Positions 25,216-33,621 of a stretch of DNA of 64,000 bases are shown here, one piece after another; the stretch's first letter is position 1, and every line of letters begins with the position of its first letter. The notes under the pieces are model-generated. The model did no database searches. It saw nothing but the letters and a program-made list of their open reading frames with translations, and was not told the origin of the DNA. This DNA comes from Paenibacillus_AB sp036577625 (lineage in GTDB: Bacteria > Bacillota > Bacilli > Paenibacillales > NBRC-103111). The DNA is taken from contig NZ_JARBDC010000001.1 in the NCBI RefSeq assembly GCF_036577625.1, forward strand, positions 124,001 to 188,000. Direction: 5' to 3'. Both the position numbers and the translations under genes were made by a program.

Positions 25216-25980
25216 ATGAAGCTGGTGTCATGGAACGTAAACGGCTTGAGAGCCTGCGTGAACAAAGGATTTATGGACTATTTCAAAGAAGCGGAAGCCG
25301 ATATTTTTTGCGTTCAGGAGACGAAGCTTCAGGAAGGACAGCTCGTTCTCGAGCACGGGGAAGCGTATGCGCAATATTGGAATTACGCGGAGAAGAAAGG
25401 GTACTCCGGCACGGCCGTATTTACGAAAATCGAGCCGCTGTCGGTACGGTACGGAATGGAGGAAGACCGGGAGCCCGAAGGCAGAATCCTTACGCTGGAA
25501 TACGAAGCGTTCCATCTCGTCAACGTCTATACGCCGAACGCCAGACGGGATTTGTCCCGGCTCGGCTATCGCCTGGAATGGGAGGAACGGTTCCGCGACT
25601 ATTTGCAGCGGCTGGACCGGGACAAGCCCGTGATCGCCTGCGGCGACCTGAACGTGGCACATCGGGACATCGATCTGAAAAACGCCAAGAGCAATCGCGG
25701 CAACTCCGGCTTTACCGACGAAGAACGGGAGAAAATGACCCGGCTGCTGGACGCCGGCTTCATCGATACGTTCCGGCATCGCTACCCGGACCGGACGGAC
25801 GCTTATACGTGGTGGTCCTATATGCCCAAGGTCAGGGAGCGTAATATCGGATGGCGGATCGACTACTTCCTCGTTTCCGAAAGACTGGCCGACTGCGTGA
25901 CCGATGCGGGCATCGAAGACGCGGTATTGGGCAGCGACCATTGCCCGATCACGCTCGAGATGGCCGGGTTGGACGGCTGA
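25216..25980 (+). CDS. exoA: Exodeoxyribonuclease III / AP endonuclease
   Basis: The 254-residue protein has the full ExoIII signature: SWNVNGLRA at the N-terminus, CVQETKL (metal Glu), VNVYTPNA, CGDLNVAH (metal Asp and Asn), WRIDYFLVS and LGSDHCPI (catalytic Asp-His). The length fits Bacillus ExoA. It repairs abasic sites in DNA. ATG with GGAGAGGGG about 13 bases upstream. It is expressed alone on the plus strand. Confidence 0.95.
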   Translation: MKLVSWNVNGLRACVNKGFMDYFKEAEADIFCVQETKLQEGQLVLEHGEAYAQYWNYAEKKGYSGTAVFTKIEPLSVRYGMEEDREPEGRILTLEYEAFHLVNVYTPNARRDLSRLGYRLEWEERFRDYLQRLDRDKPVIACGDLNVAHRDIDLKNAKSNRGNSGFTDEEREKMTRLLDAGFIDTFRHRYPDRTDAYTWWSYMPKVRERNIGWRIDYFLVSERLADCVTDAGIEDAVLGSDHCPITLEMAGLDG

Positions 25981-25997
25981 CGTCTTAGGTTCCGCGC

Positions 25998-26040
25998 AAA
26001 AAAAAGCGAATGTCCGCTTCCCGGGAAGCGGACATTCGTG
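25998..26040 (-). terminator. Terminator after the Rrf2 gene
   Basis: A long GCGAATGTCCGCTTCC stem with its inverted partner and a CGG-type loop is followed by eight T on the minus strand. The T-run on the exoA side is missing, so it mainly serves the minus-strand gene, though the hairpin could also slow the convergent transcript. Confidence 0.88.
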
Positions 26041-26101
26041 CGCGATGCGTATGGCCGTCCCTTCATCGGCCTTCGCATCGCCTTCCAACGAGAGCAAACC
26101 G

Positions 26102-26503
26102 TTACTTTTTCACCGCGATTTGGTCCGCAAGATCTGCCAGCTTTTGCTTCTTCAATGTTTCCTCCATCGCCTGCTCGGCGGAAACCATTGCCTTCTGAAT
26201 CAAACATTCCGTTTCGCCGTCCAGACAGCAATTGAACAAAGAGGCTGTCCCTTCGATCGCATGAATGACGTCCAAAAACGATATCTCCTTTTTATGCGCC
26301 CCGAGCGTATAACCGCCGTTTGCTCCGGATATCGAATCGATCAGCCCGGCCTTCACCAGCTTCGTCAATATTTTCGATAAATAAGCGGGGGATACGCCCT
26401 GCTTCTCCGCCAAATATTGTACGCCTACCGGCTTGTTCGGCGCTTCGGCAACCAAGAAGAGCATCGTGTGGAGAGCGTAGTTGGTGGCCTTGGAAAATTT
26501 CAT
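26102..26503 (-). CDS. Rrf2-family transcriptional regulator
   Basis: The 133-residue protein has the Rrf2 start MKFSKATNYALHTMLFL, a winged helix (VQYLAEKQGVSPAYLSKIL) and wing GANGGYTL. Three cysteines in CCLDGETEC, near 104-111, sit where Rrf2 members bind an iron-sulfur cluster, though the spacing differs from NsrR or IscR. Downstream of a thioredoxin-like gene, 74 bases away; a redox or disulfide-linked signal is a reasonable guess. An imperfect dyad (TATCAT..ATGATA) lies just upstream and may be its own operator. Confidence 0.88.
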   Translation of the reverse strand: MKFSKATNYALHTMLFLVAEAPNKPVGVQYLAEKQGVSPAYLSKILTKLVKAGLIDSISGANGGYTLGAHKKEISFLDVIHAIEGTASLFNCCLDGETECLIQKAMVSAEQAMEETLKKQKLADLADQIAVKK

Positions 26504-26577
26504 TGTTTCACCTCTATCATAGACTCCTTATATCCATGATACAGGCATGAACGTGCCGCAGTCAAGCGGCCGCCGTC

Positions 26578-26895
26578 TCAACGGTTTGCGGAAACCCACT
26601 TTGTCAAGGCTTCTTTGGACATATAGCCGATTTTCTTATCGACGGGCTTTCCGTCTTTGAATAAAAGAGTCGTTGGAAGAGACATCACTCCGAAGAAGGA
26701 CGCGGTTTCCGCGTTCTCATCCACGTTTATTTTCACAATTCTCACATCGTCCCGCCGATCCGAGTCGTAGGCTTCGAGCACGGGGGCAAACAGTTGGCAA
26801 GGACTGCACCAAGGCGCCCAAAAGTTGACGATCGTGTATCCTTCCTTTCGCATATCGTGCCGGAACGTGCTGTCTGACGAATGGCAAACGGTCAT
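26578..26895 (-). CDS. Thioredoxin-like protein with a CSPC active site
   Basis: The 105-residue protein has the thioredoxin fold with VNFWAPWCSPCQLF (CxxC at about 31-34, Ser replacing the usual Gly of CGPC), KINVDENAE and the cis-Pro motif SLPTT. The changed dipeptide may shift its redox potential. No signal peptide, so cytosolic. ATG 26895 with AAGGAGAAG upstream; a longer frame upstream is not supported. Upstream lies a palindrome AGACA..TGTCT at 26998-27012 and a strong but unused SD. Confidence 0.88.
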   Translation of the reverse strand: MTVCHSSDSTFRHDMRKEGYTIVNFWAPWCSPCQLFAPVLEAYDSDRRDDVRIVKINVDENAETASFFGVMSLPTTLLFKDGKPVDKKIGYMSKEALTKWVSANR

Positions 26896-27148
26896 CGGTA
26901 TCTTCTCCTTTTTGATTGGATAACGGCTATTTACAATACATTTCGCTAGCTGCGCTGCACCGACATTCCTCCTTCCTCGTTCATTAAAAGATATTAAAGA
27001 CATTCAGTGTCTGTGATTGAACAAAAAAAAAATAACCGATTCAATAAAAGACTTTACATATCTATAATAGCGACCAATTTGGCCGGAGTCAAGTCCCCGA
27101 CGTTCAAGGAAGGCGGTTGGGCGATCATCGTTTCGCAGGCATCCGTAC

Positions 27149-28519
27149 TTATGCTTGACGGATGCGAAACGAAATCGCGATGCTCTGAATCACGAAAAGC
27201 AACTGCAGAGACAAAGCCGATACGATTCCCGTCAGCAATCCCGGGCCCAACGTTTCGCTTACGGCAATGAAAGCGCCGCCGATCCCGATGCTTAACCCCG
27301 GACTGAACGCATCCGTAAACTGAAGGCTCGCCGATATTTCTCCTTCTTCGCCCGCATTCGCATGCTGCAGCGCAATCGCTCCGGTAGTCGGATGTGCCAG
27401 GCCGATACCGAACCCGGTGAATAGCTGCGAACTAATCGCCAATACGATTCCGCCCTCGGGAATACCTACGGCCAGCATTACCGCCGCAACACCGACGATC
27501 ATGAAACCGATACCGGCCATCACCCGTTTGCGTCGGCCCGCCCCGCGGTCTTTGGCGTCAAGTTTCGACTGAAGCCAAGCCGCCGTCGACCAGCTTAACG
27601 CCCCCGCGGCCACAATAAGCCCGGCCAAATCCGCAGGCAGCTTCTTCACTTCCGTCAATGCCAGAACCACATGGCTTTCGGTGGCGCTGTAGCATGCGAC
27701 AAACAAACCTCTTGAAGCGATGGTCGCGGGCAAGCCTTTTCTGGCGCCGAAAGTGCCCTCGGGCAGAAGCTTGCGCAAAGGCCGAACCATAATCACCGCT
27801 CCTGCCGCCGTAAGCGCCATCCCTTTCCATTCGGTAATCCAGCTTAATCCGGTCAGCAGCATGCCCGTTCCGACGGCCAGCAGCACCGCATATCCTTCTT
27901 TGCCGCCGTTTCCGGCGCTGCCTTTCCCTTGCGCCGAAAATTTGCGAAAAGCGGGAAGCGTCAGCACGACAGCCAGGCCGATGAAAGGAAGCACGAGCCA
28001 AAAAACGAACCGCCAGGACAAGGACTCGGCCAAAAGCCCGGCAACATAAGGACCGATTAACGCAGGCAAAATATAGGCGCCTGAAAACATGGCAAGTATT
28101 TTCGTTCTCAAACGATCGGGATAGCCCGCAGTAATGCTGTAATAAACGCAAGTAACGATGGCCCCCGCGCCAAACCCTTGAAGCGCTCTCCCCGCGATCA
28201 GCATCCCCATGTTCACGGAAGCGGCCGCAATAACGATGCCGATCACGAAAAAAACAATCGACGCCACAAACGATGCAAACACGCCGTTTTTGCCGATCCG
28301 TTGACCGATGACCATCGTTCCGACGATTTGCGCCAAAAGAAAAGCGCTGAATATCCATCCGTACATATGCAGCCCTTGCAGCTTTTGCGCCAAACTCGGC
28401 GCGATAGTGGTGATCGCCAATCCCTCGAACGCCACGGTCGTCACGGCCAGAATGATCCCGACGGTCAACGCTCGGTACGGGGCGTGAAAAATTCCGAACT
28501 TTTGCTCGGATCTGTCCAT
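27149..28519 (-). CDS. Major facilitator superfamily drug/metabolite exporter
   Basis: The 456-residue protein has about 12-14 hydrophobic helices, the MFS loop GQRIGKN and the motif C-like segment GPYVAGLLAE, plus a periplasmic-facing GRALQGFGAGAI block. DHA2-like layout with proton-driven export is likely; the substrate is unknown. ATG with TAGGAGG upstream. A MarR gene lies directly upstream on the same strand, and a 22-base motif in front of both genes suggests repression by that MarR. Confidence 0.85.
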   Translation of the reverse strand: MDRSEQKFGIFHAPYRALTVGIILAVTTVAFEGLAITTIAPSLAQKLQGLHMYGWIFSAFLLAQIVGTMVIGQRIGKNGVFASFVASIVFFVIGIVIAAASVNMGMLIAGRALQGFGAGAIVTCVYYSITAGYPDRLRTKILAMFSGAYILPALIGPYVAGLLAESLSWRFVFWLVLPFIGLAVVLTLPAFRKFSAQGKGSAGNGGKEGYAVLLAVGTGMLLTGLSWITEWKGMALTAAGAVIMVRPLRKLLPEGTFGARKGLPATIASRGLFVACYSATESHVVLALTEVKKLPADLAGLIVAAGALSWSTAAWLQSKLDAKDRGAGRRKRVMAGIGFMIVGVAAVMLAVGIPEGGIVLAISSQLFTGFGIGLAHPTTGAIALQHANAGEEGEISASLQFTDAFSPGLSIGIGGAFIAVSETLGPGLLTGIVSALSLQLLFVIQSIAISFRIRQA

Positions 28520-28624
28520 GGTGCATCCTCCTAATTATTTGCCATGACATTACTTGTCACAGCAAGTATATGGGCCGTTATTGCATTTGCTTTCTTAAAT
28601 AAAGCATTTATTAAACAGTCTTGA

Positions 28625-28646
28625 CCATAATGGTCGCAGCAACTAT
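28625..28646 (-). promoter_or_regulatory. Putative MarR operator in front of the MFS gene
   Basis: The minus-strand sequence ATAGTTGCTGCGACCATTAT recurs nearly unchanged upstream of the MarR gene (29164-29185, opposite orientation). It includes the palindrome GACCATTATGGTC. Confidence 0.6.
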
Positions 28647-28708
28647 ATATCCCGCCCGTTTGCAGGGAGTCCGACCTTTCGCTTCCCCGGATTTCCTTTT
28701 CCAACCGG

Positions 28709-29134
28709 CTATAAGTCTTTGACATTGTTATACATGACCGTAAGAACTCTCCGAAACGTTTCTACCTCCTCTTCCGTCAAGCCTTTGATTGTATTTTTGT
28801 ACGCCTCGATGGACGGAGCAAGGATTTCGTCCTTCATTTCGCGGCCTTTGGGAGTCAAATAGACGCGCAAAGACCTGCGATCCGTTTCATGGATCACGCG
28901 ATAAATAAACCCTTTCTTCTCCAATTTGAACAACATTCGCGCAATGTTCGTCTGATCCTTGTGCAGCCTTTCGGCAAGCTCCTTCTGGGTAATCCCTTCC
29001 TTTTCCCACAGGACGACCAGGATCTCCCACTGATCCACTGTAATATCGAACGGATTCACCACTTTTTGGTAATAGTTATTCAGCTTAAGAGCCGCGCGCT
29101 GCACATTGACGCCGATATATTTTTCTAATTCCAA
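28709..29134 (-). CDS. MarR-family transcriptional regulator
   Basis: The 141-residue protein has the winged-helix core QWEILVVLWEKEGITQKELAERL (positions about 34-57), recognition helix KDQTNIARMLFKLEKKG and wing DRRSLRVYLTPKG. The TTG start has GGGAG upstream. It lies immediately upstream of the MFS exporter gene, the usual arrangement for a repressor that responds to the transported compound. The shared motif at its own promoter predicts autoregulation. Confidence 0.9.
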   Translation of the reverse strand: MELEKYIGVNVQRAALKLNNYYQKVVNPFDITVDQWEILVVLWEKEGITQKELAERLHKDQTNIARMLFKLEKKGFIYRVIHETDRRSLRVYLTPKGREMKDEILAPSIEAYKNTIKGLTEEEVETFRRVLTVMYNNVKDL

Positions 29135-29163
29135 GGCCGTACTCCCTTATAATTGACATGATT

Positions 29164-29185
29164 ATAGTTGCTACGGCCATTATAT
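29164..29185 (+). promoter_or_regulatory. Putative MarR operator in front of the MarR gene
   Basis: ATAGTTGCTACGGCCATTAT differs by only two or three bases from the element ahead of the MFS gene and lies about 30 bases upstream of the MarR start. Confidence 0.6.
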
Positions 29186-29227
29186 TCGCATCTTTTTCCG
29201 TTGTCAATTCCCGCATTTGCCCGGCGG

Positions 29228-29836
29228 TTATAGCTCCGTCGGCAAACCATGGCGGTACATCGCCAAGCAATCCGTATGCTCCCGTAACACCCGCATCGTT
29301 TTCGGATTCGGACTGGAATACACGGTCGGATAATCGATTTCGCCGTAATAATCCCGCACCGGAAAAGCGAGCCGCTCTTCATCGACGGAAAATTGCGCGT
29401 CCACTCCCGCTTTATTGCCTCGCGCATCAAGACGGATCCATCTGGCCAGGCTCGGTACGTACACGGCGTTCAACGCATGAATGCAATACCCCGTATCCGG
29501 GTGATCGCCGATCGTCAGCCGCTGGTAGCAGAAGCCCGTCGGAATTCCGAGGCAGCGAAGCAGAGCGGCCAATAAGTTGGATTTCGCGTAGCAAATTCCT
29601 TCTTTATGTATCAACGCTTCCGAAGCTTTTCTTGTTATTCGCTTGCTCTGAATATCCCAAGAATGGGATATTTCGTCGCGTACGTATTCGAACGCTTCTT
29701 TGATGAGCTGGATGTCCGGCAGCGATTTAGCTTTCAGTTCGGCCGCCTTCCGTTGAATGACCGGATGGCCGAAATCCAATTCTTCCGTTTCGTGCAAATA
29801 GTCGCCAAGATCGTTCGACTCGATCGTCCCTATCAT
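29228..29836 (-). CDS. Transglutaminase-like (cysteine protease fold) protein
   Basis: The 202-residue protein has all three catalytic-type residues in order: Cys in EGICYAKSNLLAALLR, His in GYCIHALNAVYV, Asp in RLDARGNK. There is no signal peptide, so it acts in the cytosol. It may cut or cross-link a peptide or act on a small amide; the family has many uncharacterised members. ATG with GGAGCG upstream and a good promoter (see below). Confidence 0.84.
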   Translation of the reverse strand: MIGTIESNDLGDYLHETEELDFGHPVIQRKAAELKAKSLPDIQLIKEAFEYVRDEISHSWDIQSKRITRKASEALIHKEGICYAKSNLLAALLRCLGIPTGFCYQRLTIGDHPDTGYCIHALNAVYVPSLARWIRLDARGNKAGVDAQFSVDEERLAFPVRDYYGEIDYPTVYSSPNPKTMRVLREHTDCLAMYRHGLPTEL

Positions 29837-29866
29837 GATGCATCGCTCCGCTTTATCGATTTATGT

Positions 29867-29894
29867 ATTATAATGCATCATGTTGTATGTTAAA
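29867..29894 (-). promoter_or_regulatory. Promoter of the transglutaminase-like gene
   Basis: TTTAAC and TATAAT with a 16-base spacer, starting 30 bases upstream of the gene. Confidence 0.65.
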
Positions 29895-29977
29895 TCAATC
29901 GTTTTTTTCAGCTCGTTTCTTCGCGCGTGCTGACGATCGTCGTCCGGCGCCGCCCCCTATGTCCATCCCATCCGCTT

Positions 29978-30221
29978 TCAACCGGAGATGCAGGCATTCA
30001 TATCGTTATCCGCGATAGGGTGCACCACTTGCTGAATCGTCCAGCCTTCCGGACGATACGGGGTTTGCAGCCGAGCCGGACTAAGATGATCGACGAGCGC
30101 TCCTTGTGGCAAAGTCCGGGATTTGCTCGATGAAACGATTGCGCTCGTCGGGCGACAGCCGAGGGATCGGCGCAAAATGACCGATCGGGTAACGAGCCGC
30201 GTCCCATTCCGGGCTCTTCAT
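29978..30221 (-). pseudogene. Degenerate YfiT/BstA-like (DinB-fold) metal-dependent hydrolase gene
   Basis: An ATG at 30221 with GGAGGGGGG upstream opens WDAARYPIGHFAPIP, the conserved start of YfiT-type proteins. After about 38 codons the frame must shift to continue with LPQGALVDHLSP, LQTPYRPEGWTIQQVVH and IADNDMNA, the first His of the metal site. The sequence then stops, where IRLKR and 80-90 more residues would be expected. One frameshift plus loss of the 3' half make this a dead gene. Confidence 0.78.
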
Positions 30222-30239
30222 CTGCCGGCCCCCCTCCGT

Positions 30240-30665
30240 TCATTTCCTTAAAAAATCGGGCAGCCGTCTCATCATTTTTTCCCGATCCGACTGAAAGCCG
30301 AATTGTTCGTACAGACCGTGCGCATCCTTCGTCCCCAGCAATCCCGTCAAGTTTCGCAGCGGCTCCGAATTCACGATCGTTTCGACCAGTTTCTTTCCGA
30401 TTCCTTTGCCTCTGCACGTTTCGTCGATAAATACGTCACAGAGCCAATACATGGTCGCCCCGTCCGTTACGACGCGCGCGAAGCCGACCTGCTTGTTTTG
30501 AAAGTATGCCCCGTAACAAATCGAATTTCGTATCGATTTCTCGATCGTTTCTTTGGAGCGTTTATTCGCCCAATAGCTTTTCGACAAAAATTCGAAAATC
30601 GTATCCAGGTCGAGTAACGATTTATCGTCGCTGATAATTAGTTCCTGATCCGTATTTGCCGTCAT
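30240..30665 (-). CDS. GNAT family N-acetyltransferase
   Basis: The 141-residue protein has the GNAT fold: a start helix region, strand YWLCDVFIDE followed by the acetyl-CoA loop RGKGIGKKL, and GTKDAHGLYEQFGF at the end. All key elements are intact, in contrast to two broken GNAT genes nearby. Acceptor unknown. ATG with GGAGCGGAG upstream. Its stop is about 20 bases from the start of the decayed YfiT gene. Confidence 0.85.
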   Translation of the reverse strand: MTANTDQELIISDDKSLLDLDTIFEFLSKSYWANKRSKETIEKSIRNSICYGAYFQNKQVGFARVVTDGATMYWLCDVFIDETCRGKGIGKKLVETIVNSEPLRNLTGLLGTKDAHGLYEQFGFQSDREKMMRRLPDFLRK

Positions 30666-30708
30666 ACTATCCGCTCCGCTCCGTTAGTCAAGTTCGGCCG
30701 AACCGCGC

Positions 30709-31041
30709 TCATCCCCAGAAAAGCCCTCGTTTGTCTTCATCGACGATTTTCAGCTGTTTGACAAAGTCTTCGTCGGGAACGATGTCTTCGACGAAATGCC
30801 ATTTCTCTTTGCTGTCGCGCCAGTACACCTTCCACTTGTTTTCCTCCATGCGGAATTGGGCGATGTCCAGCTGGACCCATTGATCGCCCCGAAAGGCCGG
30901 CCTTTCTTCAACCAGGGTTACATTGTTGCCTCGGATCTTGTAGTTTAGTTTGATCTGGTTTTTAAGATGCTTCGGTATTTTTTGCTCGGTGTAATCGCTC
31001 ATGATTTTCTCAACTCTTTTTTTCGTAAACGCGTCCAGCAC
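30709..31041 (-). CDS. DUF3024 family protein
   Basis: The 110-residue protein has the DUF3024 pattern: KIRGNNVTLVEERPAF, the W-rich WVQLDIAQFRM and KVYWRDSKEKWHFVEDI, and the end GLFWG. No function is established for the family. GTG start with GAAGGAG upstream. Soluble. Confidence 0.85.
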   Translation of the reverse strand: MLDAFTKKRVEKIMSDYTEQKIPKHLKNQIKLNYKIRGNNVTLVEERPAFRGDQWVQLDIAQFRMEENKWKVYWRDSKEKWHFVEDIVPDEDFVKQLKIVDEDKRGLFWG

Positions 31042-31069
31042 GTCGCGTCACTCCTTCGGATGTATGGTT

Positions 31070-31930
31070 TTAAAGCAGCTTCTCGTGCAAATGGATGTTG
31101 CTTTTCAAGATGCTTGTTACTCTCGCGATTGTTTGCTTGCCTTTGGGCAGATCGGCGATTCGGTTCAGCAAAATCCATCGCAAACAAGCGATAGCCTCGA
31201 ATAATTCGAGTTCGTCCGGCGTATAAGGGTGTTCCGACAAAAACGCGGCCTTATACATATCGCCGTACTTCGGACCGACGTAAATCCGGACCAATACGAT
31301 CGACCAGGCGATATCGTACCTCGGATCGCCGTATTGTCCGTTCGTCCAATCGATAACCGTGTACGTTCCTTCCGCTTCCAAAACATTGCCCAGGTTGAAG
31401 TCGCCGTGAATGAGCTTGGTTTGCCGCATATCGCCAAGAGCGACAAGCCGGGCAAGCAGCCTGTGCAGATCTTCATGCCGCTCCATATTCGGATAAAAGT
31501 AATCGATAAAGTCGTATTGGCGAAGTATGGAACCGTCCAATGGCTCCGTCGGAAACCTGTGAATTTCGGATAACGTCTTCGCCAGCAAAGCGAGCACCGA
31601 CCGATCGACTTTCGTCACCGGCGTTCCGTCGAAGCTTGTGAGCAATACCGGATTCGCCTCCCGATCCGTTCCCCACCCCAAAGGCTGCGAAACGGGCAGC
31701 CCTTTATCGTACAACGCCTTCAGCAGCTTATATTGACTTTCCACATGCGGCTTGGAAGCTTTATTCCAAACTTTGAGCGCGAAGCTAGTTTCTTGCAGAC
31801 CGATTTTCGCAACCTCCGCTTCAAGCCCCGAATCGAGCGGAACGACGGTTACGGAACCGCTATTATCCAAAAGAAGATCGATCGCTTCGCTTTTCTCTCT
31901 CCAGTTTATTTCCGTGACAGGATGGATCAT
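31070..31930 (-). CDS. Aminoglycoside phosphotransferase (APH)-fold kinase
   Basis: The 286-residue protein has the APH core intact: FALKVWN (the ATP-binding Lys), the hinge, IHGDFNLGNVL (catalytic Asp, metal Asn) and VIDWTNGQYGDPRYDIA (metal Asp, substrate-loop Asp). Length and motifs fit the family. ATG 31930 with AAAGG about 11 bases upstream. Substrate unknown; choline- or sugar-like kinases share the fold. Confidence 0.83.
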   Translation of the reverse strand: MIHPVTEINWREKSEAIDLLLDNSGSVTVVPLDSGLEAEVAKIGLQETSFALKVWNKASKPHVESQYKLLKALYDKGLPVSQPLGWGTDREANPVLLTSFDGTPVTKVDRSVLALLAKTLSEIHRFPTEPLDGSILRQYDFIDYFYPNMERHEDLHRLLARLVALGDMRQTKLIHGDFNLGNVLEAEGTYTVIDWTNGQYGDPRYDIAWSIVLVRIYVGPKYGDMYKAAFLSEHPYTPDELELFEAIACLRWILLNRIADLPKGKQTIARVTSILKSNIHLHEKLL

Positions 31931-32011
31931 AAGGAAATCTACCTTTCGCTCGCGGTGCGCGCCGGCCCTACCACTAAGTTCTATATCGCCCCGGCAATAC
32001 CTGCTTCCCGC

Positions 32012-32049
32012 AAAAAAAGAAAGGCGGCCTCCGTTCGGAGAACCGCCTC
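32012..32049 (-). terminator. Terminator after arsB
   Basis: AGGCGG/CCGCCT stem, with an inner CTCCG/CGGAG helix, followed by TTCTTTTTTT on the minus strand. Confidence 0.83.
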
Positions 32050-32096
32050 TGCCGCCTTCCTTGTTTGCAAATCTTGCGGGCCGTCCGGCTCGCCTT

Positions 32097-33401
32097 TCAT
32101 CCGCCATAAAGCGCCCGAAGCCAGACGTACAGCCCTCCGAGCGTGACGAGCAGCGTCGGCACCGTCAGCAGAACGCCGATTTTGAAATAGTAGCCCCACG
32201 TGATGCGGACCCCTTTACGCGACAAAATATGCAGCCAAAGCAGCGTCGCCAGCGAGCCGATCGGGGTCATCTTCGGCCCGAGGTCGGTGCCGACGACGTT
32301 CGCATAAATGAGCGCTTCCCGCATGATGCCGTCGGTCGTCGTCTCGTCGATCGCGAGCGCGCCGATCATCACGGTCGGCAAGTTATTCATGATCGAGGAA
32401 AGCACCGCGACGATCACGCCCATGCCCATCGTCGCCGCGAACAAGCCGGCGGAGGCGAGCCGCTCCAGCGCGGCGCCCAGCAGCTCCGTCAGCCCCGCGT
32501 TGCGCAGTCCGTATACGACCACGTACATGCCGAGCGAAAAGACGACGATCGACCAGGGCGCCTCGACGATCACTTTTTTCGCCCGAACGACCGGGCTGCC
32601 GCGCGCCGCGAGCAAAAACAGCAGCGCCACCCCGCCGGCGACGAACGATACCGGCACGACGATCCATTCGCTAAGCAAGTACGCCGCCAGCAAAATGCCC
32701 AATATCGCCCACGAAAGCCGGAACAGCTTCGCGTCGCGGATCGCCTCGGCCGGCGGTCGCGCTCCGGCGATGTCGTACCGGTCGGGAACGCTACGCCGAA
32801 ACACGACGTAAAGCACGGCCAAGCTCGCCGCCAGCGAAAACAAATTGACGACGAACATCCGGGTCGCATACTCCACGAAGCCGATGCCGAAATAGTCCGC
32901 CGTCACGATGTTCGTCAAGTTGCTGATAATAAACGGCAGCGACGTCGTATCCGCGATAAAGCCGCTCGCCATGACGAACGGCAGCAGGCGCGCTTCCTGC
33001 AGCCCGAGCGCCCGCACCTGGGCCAGCACGATCGGCGTCAAAATCAGCGCCGCCCCGTCGTTGGCGAACAAGGCCGATACGCCCGCCCCGAGCAGCACGA
33101 TATAGACGAACATCCGCCGGCCGTCCCCGCCGGCGAGCCGGACCATATGCAGCGCGGCCCATTCGAAAAATCCGATCTCGTCCAAGATGACGGAAATGAT
33201 AATGAGCGCGACGAAGGTCAATGTCGCGTTCCAAACCATGCCGGCTACCGTCGCCACGTCGTGCCAGCCGACGACGCCGAGCAGCAGCGCGAGCAGGGCG
33301 CCCGCCGACGCCGACCAACCGATGCCGAGCCGCTTCGGCTGCCATATGACGAGCGTCATCGTAAACAAAAAAAGCGCCAGGGCCGATATCGTCGCGACCA
33401 C
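32097..33401 (-). CDS. arsB: Arsenite efflux permease ArsB
   Basis: The 434-residue protein is a typical ArsB: VIWQPKRLGIGW at the N-terminus, WNATLTFVALIIIS, ILDEIGFFEWAALH, NDGAALILTPI, LPFIISNLTNIV and about 10-12 helices. ArsB expels arsenite or antimonite alone as a proton antiporter. The GTG start has GGGGGG about 11 bases upstream. No arsR, arsC or arsA gene is nearby, which is unusual. Its terminator follows directly. Confidence 0.9.
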   Translation of the reverse strand: MVATISALALFLFTMTLVIWQPKRLGIGWSASAGALLALLLGVVGWHDVATVAGMVWNATLTFVALIIISVILDEIGFFEWAALHMVRLAGGDGRRMFVYIVLLGAGVSALFANDGAALILTPIVLAQVRALGLQEARLLPFVMASGFIADTTSLPFIISNLTNIVTADYFGIGFVEYATRMFVVNLFSLAASLAVLYVVFRRSVPDRYDIAGARPPAEAIRDAKLFRLSWAILGILLAAYLLSEWIVVPVSFVAGGVALLFLLAARGSPVVRAKKVIVEAPWSIVVFSLGMYVVVYGLRNAGLTELLGAALERLASAGLFAATMGMGVIVAVLSSIMNNLPTVMIGALAIDETTTDGIMREALIYANVVGTDLGPKMTPIGSLATLLWLHILSRKGVRITWGYYFKIGVLLTVPTLLVTLGGLYVWLRALYGG

Positions 33402-33621
33402 TTCGGCAAGTCCCCCCGAATCCTGCAGCGGCAGTCGTTTTGCAAGCTGCGCTGACAGGCACGATTTTTTCGCAACTTCTACTATAAGTTCAAAGAGCCG
33501 CCGCGTAAAGAGGAATCAAGCGTACTCGGTCGAATGCACTTCGTCTATCTTCCGAAAAGCCGGCCGGTTATAATGGAATCGAATGTCCGTAGTATACAGC
33601 CCCCTTAAGGAGATGCCGATT

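Noticed and set aside
26935..26975. Strong SD followed by a 4-6 codon leader (VQRS-type)
   Set aside because: A GGAAGGAGG site precedes a tiny frame, but without conservation data a leader peptide cannot be supported.
27128..27174. Hairpin TTTCGC..GCATCCGT / ACGGATGCGAAA at the end of the MFS gene
   Set aside because: The stem overlaps the last codons and no T-run follows on either strand, so it was not called a terminator.
17508..31930. Antibiotic resistance island (two APH-fold genes plus a nucleotidyltransferase)
   Set aside because: Neither the kinases nor the nucleotidyltransferase carry residues of a known resistance enzyme, base composition matches the surroundings, and no mobile element borders them.
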